DNA from: Stutzerimonas stutzeri
Lineage (GTDB): Bacteria > Pseudomonadota > Gammaproteobacteria > Pseudomonadales > Pseudomonadaceae
Assembly: GCF_019090095.1 (NCBI RefSeq)
Contig: NZ_JAGQFP010000001.1
Span: 496,001 to 560,000, forward strand
Length of the DNA stretch: 64,000 nt
Direction: 5' to 3'
Below the pieces are notes generated by a model. That model did no database searches and was not told the origin of the DNA. It saw nothing but the letters and a program-made list of their open reading frames with translations. Each line of letters starts with the position of its first letter. The first letter of the stretch is position 1. The translations under genes were made by a program, and so were the position numbers. Below are positions 46,732 through 55,787 of this stretch, piece by piece.

Positions 46732-47571
46732 TTAGAACGCTTTACCGGTCAGGTAGAAGTTCTCGTAGCAGAAGTTGGTGGCGGCGATGTAGCCCTCGGC
46801 GCTACCGCAGTCGAAACGCTGCCCCTTGAACTTGTACGCCAGTACGCAACCGTCCTGCGCTTGGCGCATCAGGGCGTCGGTGATCTGGATCTCGCCGCCT
46901 TTACCTGGTTCGGTCTGCTCGATCAGGTTGAAGATGTCCGGCGTCAGGATATAGCGACCGATGATCGCCAGGTTCGACGGCGCATCTTCCGGCTTCGGTT
47001 TTTCCACCATGTGGCTGACCCGGAAGATGTCGTCCCGGATCATCTCGCCGGCGATCACACCGTACTTGCTGGTTTCTTCCGGCGGTACTTCCTGGATCGC
47101 CACGATCGAGCAGCGGAACTGGTTGTACAGCTTGACCATCTGCGCCAGGACCGGATCGCCATTGAGGTTGATGCAAAGGTCGTCCGCCAGCACCACAGCG
47201 AAGGGTTCGTCACCGATCAGCGGGCGACCGCTGAGAATGGCATGGCCCAAGCCCTTCATTTCGACCTGGCGGGTATAAGAAAAGCTGCACTCGTCGATCA
47301 GCTTGCGAATGCCAACCAGGTACTTTTCCTTGTCGGTGTTGCGAATCTGATGCTCGAGCTCATAGCTGATGTCGAAGTGGTCTTCCAGCGAGCGCTTGCC
47401 GCGACCGGTTACGATCGAAATCTGATTCAACCCGGCCGACAGCGCCTCCTCGACCCCGTACTGAATCAGGGGCTTGTTCACTACCGGCAGCATTTCCTTC
47501 GGCATGGCCTTGGTGGCAGGGAGGAAACGCGTGCCATATCCGGCCGCAGGGAAAAGGCATTTCTTGATCAT
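46732..47571 (-). CDS. galU: UTP-glucose-1-phosphate uridylyltransferase
   Basis: 279 residues from ATG 47571, with AAGGA 6 bases before. Nucleotidyltransferase motif KCLFPAAGYGTRFLPATKAMPKEM at the start, substrate motifs VEMKGLGHAIL and VVLADDL, GRYILTPDIFNLI, and FDCGSAEGYIAATNF at the end. Makes UDP-glucose for lipopolysaccharide and exopolysaccharide. Length is typical of Pseudomonas GalU. Confidence 0.93.
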   Translation of the reverse strand: MIKKCLFPAAGYGTRFLPATKAMPKEMLPVVNKPLIQYGVEEALSAGLNQISIVTGRGKRSLEDHFDISYELEHQIRNTDKEKYLVGIRKLIDECSFSYTRQVEMKGLGHAILSGRPLIGDEPFAVVLADDLCINLNGDPVLAQMVKLYNQFRCSIVAIQEVPPEETSKYGVIAGEMIRDDIFRVSHMVEKPKPEDAPSNLAIIGRYILTPDIFNLIEQTEPGKGGEIQITDALMRQAQDGCVLAYKFKGQRFDCGSAEGYIAATNFCYENFYLTGKAF

Positions 47572-47928
47572 GTGAGTCCTTGAAGAGGAAGGTTCCAGTT
47601 GATGCACTGCGCCTGGATCGGTCAGCAGTCATACCTGCATGTACCGCCGACAGCGGCTGACTAGAGGCTACGACCATCGAAACGACGCGGGGTTCGGCGG
47701 CTATGGATGCTAATTCTGCCTACCGCTTCGTCCGACCGAAGGTCATTGACATGGCCTGGCGCATAGGGTGATCCGGTGCACGAAAATTGCCAAGTGGCTG
47801 CACACTGAAATGAAGCCGATTTCGGTCGAACTGGCCCCTCTCTCGACGGCTTCGCCTGCGGCCTGGTGTCGCAAGCCGGCGCACTGATGGCTGACGGCCA
47901 AAGAAGCGCCCAGTACAGGCCTGCACGC
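47572..47928. other. Intergenic region upstream of galU
   Basis: No gene is visible. It should contain the galU promoter on the minus strand; I see no clear consensus. Confidence 0.45.
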
Positions 47929-47950
47929 TTTACTGACCCAGATCAGTAAA
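47929..47950. promoter_or_regulatory. Palindrome resembling an Anr/Dnr (FNR-type) site
   Basis: TTTACTGA-N6-TCAGTAAA is a perfect 8-bp inverted repeat. Its centre, CTGAC-CCAG-ATCAG (47933-47946), matches 7 of 10 bases of the FNR-family consensus TTGAT-N4-ATCAA. About 250 bases upstream of the haem chemoreceptor gene. Confidence 0.45.
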
Positions 47951-48195
47951 ACCGCAGAAAAATTTCGTTTCGTCGCCTGCCATACCGCTCTTCCGGACAG
48001 GAGCGACTAGGATGTCGCCGGTCCATTGGTGGCATTGCGCCTTCATGGCGCCAAAACAGCAAAACCTTGTCAAGACAAGGGATATACGGCCGATAAGCCG
48101 AGGCGAAAGAAGCAGCTGGCAATCAGCACCCCGCGATGGTCCACAAGGCCATGGGTTGGCTTCGCGTTCGCTGGCAGCAACAGCTAAGGAACCCG

Positions 48196-49818
48196 ATGAA
48201 CACCACCTCTCCCGCTCGACAAATGTCCGTCCAGTCGAAGATCAACCTGGCTTTGCTGGTGGTGTTCGCCCTGGTTCTGGCCGCCTCCCTCCTGCACTCG
48301 GCGGACTCGGAAAAGGACCTCGTGCTACAGGTCGTCGAGCAGCAGACCAAGGACACCGCCGACTCCTATTTCGACAGCATCAACACCATGATGCTCACCG
48401 GGACCATGGCCCAGCGCGAGGTGTTGCGCGACAAGCTGCTGGCTCGCCCTGGCGTCATCGATGCCCGCATCGTACGCGGCGAGCCGGTCACCAAGGTCTT
48501 CGGCCCTGGCCTCGCCCATGAGGCACCGGTCGACGAGAAAGACCGCGCCGCGCTGGAAGGCAAATCGACAATGGAGGTGAGTGACGGCAAGAACGGCCGC
48601 ATTCTCACCGTGATCAACCCCATCCTCGCCCACCAGGATTACCGTGGCACCAACTGCCTGTCGTGCCATCAGGTACCCGAAAATACGGTGATGGGCGCGG
48701 TGCGGATCAGTTATGACCTGTCCGCACTCGATGGGGAGGTCAACCGTAACGTGATGACCTCGGCCGGCATTCAGCTGGCACTGTTGCTGATCGGTCTGGT
48801 GGTGATGGGCTACATCATTCGCCGGGTAATCATCAACCGCATCAACGACATGCGGCACACCATGGAGGCGATGACCCAGGATGAGGATCTGAGCCGCATC
48901 GTCGCCGTTCATGCCGAGGACGAAGTGGGCGCCATGGGCCATGCGTTCAACCACATGATCGGCAAGTTCCGCCACAGTCTCGAGGCGGTGGCCAAGGTGA
49001 CTCACCAGCTCGGCGAAGTATCGGATCGGGTTTCCAGCGTCGCCGAGAAGACCCATTCGGCCGTGCTCGCTCAGCGCAGCGAAACCGACATGGTGGCCTC
49101 GGCCATGAACGAGATGAGCGCAACCGTGCAGGAAGTCGCACAGCACGCCAGCCAGACCGCTGCCGCCTCCAGCGGCGCCGATGAACAATCGAAAGCCGGC
49201 GTCACCCTGGCGACCGAAGCCCTGGACGGCATCGACGGGTTGATCCGCGAAATCGAGCAAGCGGCGCAGGTAATCAAGCAGGTCGAGACCGACGCGACAT
49301 CCATCGGCATGGTCCTCGGCGTCATCAACGGCATCGCCGAGCAGACGAACCTGCTGGCCCTCAACGCGGCCATCGAAGCCGCCCGCGCCGGCGAGCAGGG
49401 CCGTGGCTTTGCGGTGGTCGCCGACGAGGTCCGGACACTCGCGTCGCGGACGCAGCAATCGACCGGTGATATCCAGGCGACCATCGAACAGCTGCAGCAT
49501 GGCGTGCGCAATGCGGTGAAGGTCATGCAAGGCGCCCGGGAGCGCGCCAATGCCGGATCGACCTGTGTTGCCAAAGCCGCGCAGAGCCTCAACGGCATCG
49601 CCGGAGAAGTCGGCACCATCAACGATATGAACATGCAGATCGCCACGGCCGCCGAGGAGCAAAGCGCCGTCGCCGAAGAGATCAACCGCAACATCACCAC
49701 CATCAGCAACATCGCCGACACCACGGCTGCCGATGCACAGCAGACATCGCAGATCAGCGACGAGCTCGTGCACCTGGCCACGGAGCTCAATCGGCTGGTT
49801 GGACAGTTCCGCCTCTGA
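48196..49818 (+). CDS. Methyl-accepting chemotaxis protein with c-type haem motif in its sensor
   Basis: 540 residues from ATG 48196 (AAGGA 5 bases before; an upstream ATG at 48136 lacks one). TM1 (about 17-37), periplasmic sensor (about 38-190), TM2 (about 196-218), HAMP, and the signalling domain with the conserved tip [20 protein letters not shown] and [13 protein letters not shown]. The sensor contains C154-LS-C157-H158 ([13 protein letters not shown]), a c-type haem attachment motif in the periplasm where such attachment can occur. This is the Tll0287-like/DUF3365 type of haem sensor. Probably directs movement according to redox state, oxygen or a gas such as NO (inference). No pentapeptide for CheR tethering at the C-terminus (ends LVGQFRL). 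Confidence 0.88.
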   Translation: MNTTSPARQMSVQSKINLALLVVFALVLAASLLHSADSEKDLVLQVVEQQTKDTADSYFDSINTMMLTGTMAQREVLRDKLLARPGVIDARIVRGEPVTKVFGPGLAHEAPVDEKDRAALEGKSTMEVSDGKNGRILTVINPILAHQDYRGTNCLSCHQVPENTVMGAVRISYDLSALDGEVNRNVMTSAGIQLALLLIGLVVMGYIIRRVIINRINDMRHTMEAMTQDEDLSRIVAVHAEDEVGAMGHAFNHMIGKFRHSLEAVAKVTHQLGEVSDRVSSVAEKTHSAVLAQRSETDMVASAMNEMSATVQEVAQHASQTAAASSGADEQSKAGVTLATEALDGIDGLIREIEQAAQVIKQVETDATSIGMVLGVINGIAEQTNLLALNAAIEAARAGEQGRGFAVVADEVRTLASRTQQSTGDIQATIEQLQHGVRNAVKVMQGARERANAGSTCVAKAAQSLNGIAGEVGTINDMNMQIATAAEEQSAVAEEINRNITTISNIADTTAADAQQTSQISDELVHLATELNRLVGQFRL

Positions 49819-49827
49819 ACCATCCGA

Positions 49828-49852
49828 AGCCGGGCGTTATCGAGGCCCGGCT
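49828..49852 (+). terminator. Hairpin after the chemoreceptor gene
   Basis: AGCCGGGC / GCCCGGCT, 8-bp perfect stem with a 9-base loop, 10 bases after the stop. No long T-run. Confidence 0.55.
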
Positions 49853-49891
49853 GTCGCCTGGCCTCGGTCGCTCGCGCCGACTGTCCCGAAC

Positions 49892-49905
49892 TTGATCTGG
49901 GACAG
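49892..49905. promoter_or_regulatory. Candidate Anr box of hemN
   Basis: TTGAT-CTGG-GACAG: the left half is perfect, the right half keeps two or three of five bases of ATCAA. About 105 bases upstream of hemN, which is Anr/FNR-controlled in relatives. Confidence 0.35.
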
Positions 49906-50007
49906 CCGACTCCATCGTTCGAATCAGGGATAATCGCGCCACGATGTCGCAGGCAGCCGACGGCACCCCGTCCAGCCAACCCGCCCAACAACCCAGGTGA
50001 ACCCCAC

Positions 50008-51396
50008 ATGGACCAAACGCCGAGCTTTAACCGCGCCCTGGTCGAGAAATACGACCGTCCCGGTCCTCGCTATACCTCCTACCCGACCGCGCCGCAGTTC
50101 CACCAGGCCTTCGCCATGGACGATTACCGCAGCGCCGCGCAAGCCACTAACGAAGCCGCTTCGCCCAAGCCACTGTCGGTCTACATCCATATCCCGTTCT
50201 GCAAGAGCCTTTGTTACTACTGCGCCTGCAACAAGATCATCACCCACAAGACCGACCGCGCCGTCGAATACCTCGACTACCTGAAGCGCGAGATCAAGAT
50301 GCAGGCTGCGCTGTTCGACCGTTCGCGCAAGCTGACGCAGCTGCACCTCGGCGGCGGTACGCCGACCTACCTCAGCAGCGAGCAGCTGGCCGACCTGATG
50401 GCCGCGCTGCACGAGGCGTTCAACATGGACGACAGCGATAACCATGAGTTCTCGCTGGAAGTCGACCCGCGTACCGTCACGCCCGAGCAGATCCATCAGC
50501 TGCGCGCGCTGGGTTTCAATCGCCTCAGCTTCGGCGTGCAGGATTTCGACGAGCAGGTCCAGATTGCGGTGAACCGCATCCAGACCGAAGAGCAGACGCG
50601 CGACCTGGTCCAGGCGGCGCGCGATGCCCGGTTCAAGTCGATCAGCGTCGATCTGATCTACGGCCTGCCGCTGCAAACGGTGGAGAGTTTCAACGTCACC
50701 CTGGACAAGATCATCGACATCCGCCCTGATCGCATCGCCGCGTACAGCTATGCGCATCTGCCGGATCTGGTGCGCGCTCAGAAGCTGATCCGCCCTGAGG
50801 ACATGCCGCCGCCGGAGCGCAAGCTGGAACTGCTGGAGCTGACCATCCGGAAGCTGACCGAGGCCGGCTACATCTATATCGGCATGGACCATTTCTCGCT
50901 GCCCGACGACGAGTTGGCCCTGGCGCGCGCCAACGGCACGCTGCAGCGTAACTTCCAGGGTTATTCCACCCACGCCGACTGCGATCTGATCGGCCTTGGC
51001 ATCTCCTCCATCGGCAAGGTCGGCGACAGCTACAGCCAGAACGTGAAGGAGCTGTCGCAGTACTACGCTCGCCTGAACGAGGGCCTGCTGCCGGTGCACC
51101 GGGGCTACAAGCTCAGCGAGGACGACCGCTTGCGCCGCGACGTGATCATCTCGCTGATGTGTCATGGGCGCATCGATTTCAGTGAGATCGAACAGCGCTC
51201 CGGCATCGACTTCCGTGACTATTTCGCCGATTCGCTGGCCAAGCTGGACGAGCATGTCGCCGATGGTCTGGTGGAGATCACCGACGATGCCGTGCTCTTG
51301 CTGCCCCAGGGGCATTTGATGATGCGCAACGTCGCCATGGCCTTCGATGCCTACCTCGGCGGCGAGCAGCGCGGTCGCTTCTCCCGCACCGTCTGA
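50008..51396 (+). CDS. hemN: Oxygen-independent coproporphyrinogen III dehydrogenase
   Basis: 462 residues of the radical-SAM family. The substrate segment YDRPGPRYTSYPTAPQF is at the start and the cluster/SAM motif gives C65, C69, C72 and C74 (CKSLCYYCAC), the CxxxCxxCxC of genuine HemN; LHLGGGTPTYLSSEQL and SVDLIYGLP follow. Reaction: decarboxylation of coproporphyrinogen III to protoporphyrinogen IX without oxygen. The presence of C74 and full C-terminal domain separates it from HemW. A candidate Anr site lies upstream, consistent with anaerobic haem synthesis. Confidence 0.93.
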   Translation: MDQTPSFNRALVEKYDRPGPRYTSYPTAPQFHQAFAMDDYRSAAQATNEAASPKPLSVYIHIPFCKSLCYYCACNKIITHKTDRAVEYLDYLKREIKMQAALFDRSRKLTQLHLGGGTPTYLSSEQLADLMAALHEAFNMDDSDNHEFSLEVDPRTVTPEQIHQLRALGFNRLSFGVQDFDEQVQIAVNRIQTEEQTRDLVQAARDARFKSISVDLIYGLPLQTVESFNVTLDKIIDIRPDRIAAYSYAHLPDLVRAQKLIRPEDMPPPERKLELLELTIRKLTEAGYIYIGMDHFSLPDDELALARANGTLQRNFQGYSTHADCDLIGLGISSIGKVGDSYSQNVKELSQYYARLNEGLLPVHRGYKLSEDDRLRRDVIISLMCHGRIDFSEIEQRSGIDFRDYFADSLAKLDEHVADGLVEITDDAVLLLPQGHLMMRNVAMAFDAYLGGEQRGRFSRTV

Positions 51397-51405
51397 CGAC
51401 CTGAT

Positions 51406-51426
51406 GCGCCCGGTTTGGCCGGGCGC
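51406..51426 (+). terminator. Hairpin after hemN
   Basis: GCGCCCGG-TTTGG-CCGGGCGC, perfect 8-bp stem, 9 bases after the stop codon, followed by TCT. Confidence 0.6.
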
Positions 51427-51508
51427 GTCTCGCTACGGGCATTCTTATTCCCTCTTCCCGTCCGGCTGCCGTGCTCTGCATAGCGCAAAACCGCTGATCG
51501 TCTCCCCG

Positions 51509-51543
51509 TTGCCAAATCCCGCAACAACTGTATAAATACACAG
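51509..51543 (+). promoter_or_regulatory. Sigma70 promoter overlapped by a perfect LexA box
   Basis: -35 TTGCCA (51509-51514), 16-base spacer, -10 TATAAA (51531-51536). The LexA box CTGTATAAATACACAG (51528-51543) matches CTG-N10-CAG in full with the preferred CTGT-N8-ACAG and AT-rich centre, and covers the -10. The FAN1 gene starts 20-45 bases downstream. Confidence 0.85.
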
Positions 51544-51563
51544 CCAAACGGGCAGTCTCGCCC

Positions 51564-53231
51564 GTGCATGACCGAACCGGACGTTCGATGCGCCAGGCCC
51601 TGGAAAATCCCTTCTACTACCTAGAGAACTTTCGACAGGTACTTGCCTGGATCGGTGAGCGCCATGGCGACCTGCTGGTCGACCAGGAGCGCGCGTTTCT
51701 GGATCGTTTCAACGACGTCCCGCAAGCCTCGCAAGCGCTGCTGGTTCGCATGGTGATGCGCAAGGGCACCTTGTTCCGTGCCAGCAAGTTGCGTTATGCC
51801 GAGATCGGCTGTCCGCTGGAAGCTGCCACCGCCCTGATCGATCAGGGCTGGATCGACGCCGACCCGACGCTGGATCTGGTTCAGCTGTTCGCCCTGCTCA
51901 ATAAAGACGAGCTGATCCAGATATTTGGCGCCGCAGCGGGCCGCAGCCAGCGCAAAGCCGATCTGTTACAGGCGTTGCTGGCCGAGCAAACCCAGCCCCG
52001 GTCGTTCGGCAACTGGTGTGAGGCACTCGGCGAACGTGCGTTCGGGCTGAACATCGGCGAGTTCTGTGACCGGCTACGGCTGATGTTCTTCGGCAACATC
52101 CATCAGGACTGGACCGAGTTCGTGCTCGCCGACCTGGGCATCTTTCGCTATGAGCAGGTGAGCTTCTCGCCAGCGTCTCGCGCGTTTCAAAGCCGTGAAG
52201 ACGTCAACGCCTATTTGCACCTGCACCGTTGCCGCGAACGTTTCGAGGCAGGTGAGGCGCTGGACGAGGTCGTGGCCGATATTCCTCGCCTGCCCTACGC
52301 CAACGAGTGGCTGGAGCATCGCCGCGGCAAGTTGCTGCTGAGCATTGGCCGCCAGTGCGAACGTATTGGCGACCTGAGCCAGGCGCTGCGTCTGCACGCG
52401 GCCAACGGTTATCCCGGCGCGCGCGAACGGGCGATCAGAGTGCTCGAACGTTGCGATCAACCCGAAGCCGCGTTGCGTCTGGCGAACGAGGCGCATGCCG
52501 CTCCGGAAAGCGAACATGAAGCTCAGCAGTTGCAGCGCATTCTGCCGCGGCTGCGTCGTGCGCTCGGCGAGCCCGTGGTACGTCGCAGCGCTGTGTCCGA
52601 AGCCGAACGCATCGACCTTGTCATCGACCGACAGCCTGGTTTGAGCGTTGAACAAGCCGTGCGGGAGCATCTGTCGCGCAGCGAGGCGCCGGTCTACTAC
52701 GTCGAAAATGCCTTGATCAATTCGCTCCTGGGTCTGCTGTGCTGGGATGCGATCTTCGCGCCGCTGCCGGGCGCGTTCTTCCATCCGTTCCACGCGGCAC
52801 CGGCGGACCTGGCAAGGCCGGACTTCTATGCCCGTCGCGCCGGGCTGTTCGATGAATGCCTGGCCAAGCTGGGCACCGATGAATACCGCGAATGCATTCG
52901 TCGGGTGTTCCGCGAGAAGTTCGGCATTCAATCGCAGTTCGTCAGCTGGGGGCTACTCGACGAGCAACTGCTCGAAGACGCACTGTCTTGCGTGCCCTCC
53001 GAGCACCTGCGCGTGTGTTTTCAGCGCATCCTGCGAGACGTACCGAACCACCGCAGCGGGTTACCAGACCTGATTCAGTTCTGGCCTGGCGAGCGGCGCT
53101 ACCGGCTGATCGAAGTGAAGGGCCCCGGCGATCGTCTTCAGGATAACCAGAAGCGCTGGATAGACTTCGCTCTGCGCCACGGCATACCCATCGCCGTCTG
53201 CTACGTGCAATGGACCGAGGACTTCCCTTGA
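51564..53231 (+). CDS. FAN1-type structure-specific nuclease (VRR-NUC domain)
   Basis: 555 residues (ATG 51564; ATG 51588, MRQALENPFYYLENF, is equally plausible). N-terminal NPFYYLENFRQVLAWIGERH and a SAP-like helical part, a TPR-like middle region (about 230-330), and the C-terminal VRR-NUC nuclease: HRSGLPDLIQFWPGERRYRLIEVKGPGDRLQDNQ, with the catalytic Asp of PD and the ExK of EVK, plus Gln/Asn of DNQ. Bacterial FAN1 (characterised in P. aeruginosa) cuts flaps and unhooks interstrand crosslinks. Downstream XPD-like helicase is translationally coupled. LexA box in the promoter indicates SOS induction. Confidence 0.9.
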   Translation: MHDRTGRSMRQALENPFYYLENFRQVLAWIGERHGDLLVDQERAFLDRFNDVPQASQALLVRMVMRKGTLFRASKLRYAEIGCPLEAATALIDQGWIDADPTLDLVQLFALLNKDELIQIFGAAAGRSQRKADLLQALLAEQTQPRSFGNWCEALGERAFGLNIGEFCDRLRLMFFGNIHQDWTEFVLADLGIFRYEQVSFSPASRAFQSREDVNAYLHLHRCRERFEAGEALDEVVADIPRLPYANEWLEHRRGKLLLSIGRQCERIGDLSQALRLHAANGYPGARERAIRVLERCDQPEAALRLANEAHAAPESEHEAQQLQRILPRLRRALGEPVVRRSAVSEAERIDLVIDRQPGLSVEQAVREHLSRSEAPVYYVENALINSLLGLLCWDAIFAPLPGAFFHPFHAAPADLARPDFYARRAGLFDECLAKLGTDEYRECIRRVFREKFGIQSQFVSWGLLDEQLLEDALSCVPSEHLRVCFQRILRDVPNHRSGLPDLIQFWPGERRYRLIEVKGPGDRLQDNQKRWIDFALRHGIPIAVCYVQWTEDFP

Positions 53232-55483
53232 ACTATCGGGTCGCAGTCCGCGCCTTGTGCGAATTCACTGCCAAAGAAGGGGATCTGGATCTCCGCTTCA
53301 CGCCCGCACCCACTGCGCTGGAAGGCATGGCTGGCCATGCCACCGTGACGGCACGCCGGGCGGAAGATTACCAGCGCGAGGTGACGCTCGAAGGCCAGTA
53401 CCGTGAGCTGCTGGTCCGTGGCCGTGCGGATGGTTACGACCCGGGGCAGAATCGGCTGGAAGAGATCAAGACCCATCGCGGCGATCTTTCGCGGCAGCCA
53501 GCCAATCACCGTCAATTGCACTGGGCCCAGGCGAAGATCTACGGTGCGCTGCTTTGCGCGTCACGCGGACTGGGGTCGCTGAACGTCGCCTTGGTGTATT
53601 TCGATGTGGTCACCCAGAAGGAAACGGTGCTGGCCGAGGCGTTCAACGCTGCCACCCTGCAAGCGTTCTTTGAAGCTCAGTGCCAGCGCTTCATTGCGTG
53701 GGCCGAGCAGGAACTGGCGCATCGGCACGCTCGCGATCAGGCACTGACGACGCTGAAATTCCCCTATGGTGAGTTTCGACGGGGTCAGAGGCAGCTGGCC
53801 GAAGCCGTATACAAGGCCGCCTGCACCGGAACCCACCTCATGGCGCAAGCGCCGACTGGCATCGGCAAGACGCTCGCTACCCTGTTCCCGCAACTTAAGG
53901 CCTTTCCAGGTCAGCAACTGGACAAACTGTTCTTCCTCGCGGCGAAGACCTCCGGTAGACAACTGGCGTTGGATGCGCTGGCGAGCCTGACGACAGATGC
54001 GACGCCGCTGCGGGTGCTGGAGCTGACCGCGCGGGATAAGGCCTGCGAGCATCCGGACAAGGCCTGTCACGGCGAATCCTGCCCTCTCGCTCGGGGCTTT
54101 TACGATCGGCTGCCGGCAGCGCGCGCGGAAGCGATCACCCGCCCGGTGCTGGATCGGGCAGCGCTACGCGAAGTAGCGCTGGCGCACGAGGTTTGTCCTT
54201 ATTACCTCAACCAGGAACTTGCCCGTTGGGTTGATGTGGTAGTCGGTGACTACAACTATTACTTCGATCTGAGCGCCCTGCTCTACAGCCTGACGCTGGC
54301 CAACCAGTGGCGGGTCAGCGTGCTGGTAGACGAGGCGCACAATCTGCTGGAGCGCGGTCGGAGTATGTATACCGCCGAGCTTGATCTCAGGAATTTCAAG
54401 AGTTTAAGGAAGATATCTCCAAACAACGTAAAGAAGCATATCGAACGAATTTTGCGCTGCTGGGGCGAATTGCACGGCCCTCAGACCGCCAGTTATCAGG
54501 TGCAGCCGGAACTGCCCCACAAGCTCATCGGTGCGTTGCAGCAAGCCATCAGCGCCATCACCGATCACTTGACGGAGCACCCAGCTGGCGTCGACCCGTC
54601 ACTGCTGAATGCGTACTTCGACGCGATGCATTTCTGTCGGTTGGCGGAACTGTTCGGAACCCATTCGCTATTCGATTGCACGCTGCTACCGCAGCGCGCA
54701 TCCCTCGGCCGAAGCTCGGTCATCTGTATACGCAACGTATTGCCGGCCCCCTTTCTCGGCCCGCGCATGCTCGAAGCACGGTCCTGTGTGCTGTTCTCTG
54801 CCACGCTCAGCCCCAGGCAGTTCTACGCCGACACGCTGGGGCTGCCGCGCAATCAGGTCTGGATCGATGTCGATTCGCCCTTCCGGGCCGAGCAGCTGGA
54901 AGTTCGCCTGGCACGACACATCTCCACGCGCTATCAGGACCGCGCCGCCTCGCTGGATACGATCGTCGATCTGCTTGCGCAGCAGTATCACCAACGCCCC
55001 GGTAACTACCTCGCGTTCTTCAGCAGTTTCGAGTACCTGCAGCAAGTGACCACTCTGCTAGCGACCAAGTATCCGGCGCTGCCCTTCTGGGAACAGACTC
55101 GCGGGATGCATGAAGCCGCTCGTAGCGACTTCCTTGCACGCTTCACCGGCGAGAGCCGCGGCATTGGTTTCGCCGTGTTAGGTGGCGCTTTTTCAGAGGG
55201 CATCGATCTACCCGGTGATCGGCTGATTGGTGCCTTCATCGCGACCCTGGGTTTGCCCCAGGTCAACTCGATCAACGAGCAGATGAAGGCCCGGATGGAT
55301 CAGCTGTTTGGAACCGGTTACGACTACACCTACCTTTACCCCGGTTTGCAGAAGGTGGTCCAGGCGGCAGGCCGGGTGATCCGGACCACCGATGATCAGG
55401 GCATAGTCCACCTCATGGATGACCGCTTCGCGCGGCCACAGGTCAGATCTCTCTTGCCCAGCTGGTGGGGCGAGGCGCTCTGA
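53228..55483 (+). CDS. XPD/DinG-type iron-sulphur DNA helicase
   Basis: About 751 residues. TTG 53228 is chosen: it overlaps the FAN1 stop (TTGA) and has GAGG 7 bases upstream; an ATG at 53210 would add six residues. An N-terminal PD-(D/E)xK-like nuclease-fold part (about 1-170, GRADGYDPGQNRLEEIKTHRGDL) precedes the SF2 helicase: Walker A APTGIGKTLATLFP (about 208), four Cys for an FeS cluster (ACEHPDKACHGESCPLA...CPYYLN), DEAH in VLVDEAHNLLERG, and motifs V/VI GGAFSEGIDLPGDRL and QAAGRVIRT. Likely unwinds the substrate for the FAN1 nuclease in crosslink repair (inference from coupling). Confidence 0.88.
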   Translation: MNYRVAVRALCEFTAKEGDLDLRFTPAPTALEGMAGHATVTARRAEDYQREVTLEGQYRELLVRGRADGYDPGQNRLEEIKTHRGDLSRQPANHRQLHWAQAKIYGALLCASRGLGSLNVALVYFDVVTQKETVLAEAFNAATLQAFFEAQCQRFIAWAEQELAHRHARDQALTTLKFPYGEFRRGQRQLAEAVYKAACTGTHLMAQAPTGIGKTLATLFPQLKAFPGQQLDKLFFLAAKTSGRQLALDALASLTTDATPLRVLELTARDKACEHPDKACHGESCPLARGFYDRLPAARAEAITRPVLDRAALREVALAHEVCPYYLNQELARWVDVVVGDYNYYFDLSALLYSLTLANQWRVSVLVDEAHNLLERGRSMYTAELDLRNFKSLRKISPNNVKKHIERILRCWGELHGPQTASYQVQPELPHKLIGALQQAISAITDHLTEHPAGVDPSLLNAYFDAMHFCRLAELFGTHSLFDCTLLPQRASLGRSSVICIRNVLPAPFLGPRMLEARSCVLFSATLSPRQFYADTLGLPRNQVWIDVDSPFRAEQLEVRLARHISTRYQDRAASLDTIVDLLAQQYHQRPGNYLAFFSSFEYLQQVTTLLATKYPALPFWEQTRGMHEAARSDFLARFTGESRGIGFAVLGGAFSEGIDLPGDRLIGAFIATLGLPQVNSINEQMKARMDQLFGTGYDYTYLYPGLQKVVQAAGRVIRTTDDQGIVHLMDDRFARPQVRSLLPSWWGEAL

Positions 55484-55620
55484 CTGATAGTCATCACACC
55501 TCTTGCTTGCTGACGACTCGTCGTATCGCTATCGGAGCCACTTCGGCCCATCCCCGCTGTGTGCCCAGTGCGAACAACCTAGACCTTAGTCTGACGCCTA
55601 ACAGTTCTTTACAAATTGCG

Positions 55621-55648
55621 TTGACAAGCGCCGCTCTCTGGCCATAAT
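55621..55648 (+). promoter_or_regulatory. Sigma70 promoter of the OprD-family porin
   Basis: TTGACA (55621-55626), 16-base spacer, CATAAT (55643-55648). About 140 bases before the porin start. The rest of the 304-base gap 55484-55787 shows no gene. Confidence 0.65.
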
Positions 55649-55787
55649 CCCGAATGTCGTATGACGACTGATAACAGATTTCGAGTCGCGACATGCGGTC
55701 GCCTGCCAGCGCCCGCGCTATACCCCACGTTCGCTTTCGGCCTTGCCGCGCGGGGTGGGATTACTCAAAAAAGGGAGCACAACAACA

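Noticed and set aside
48325..49773. 482-residue open frame antisense to the chemoreceptor gene
   Set aside because: A shadow of a high-GC gene; the plus-strand protein has clear domains and the antisense one no family features.
49924..51315. 463-residue open frame antisense to hemN
   Set aside because: hemN is certain; the opposite frame is a codon-bias shadow.
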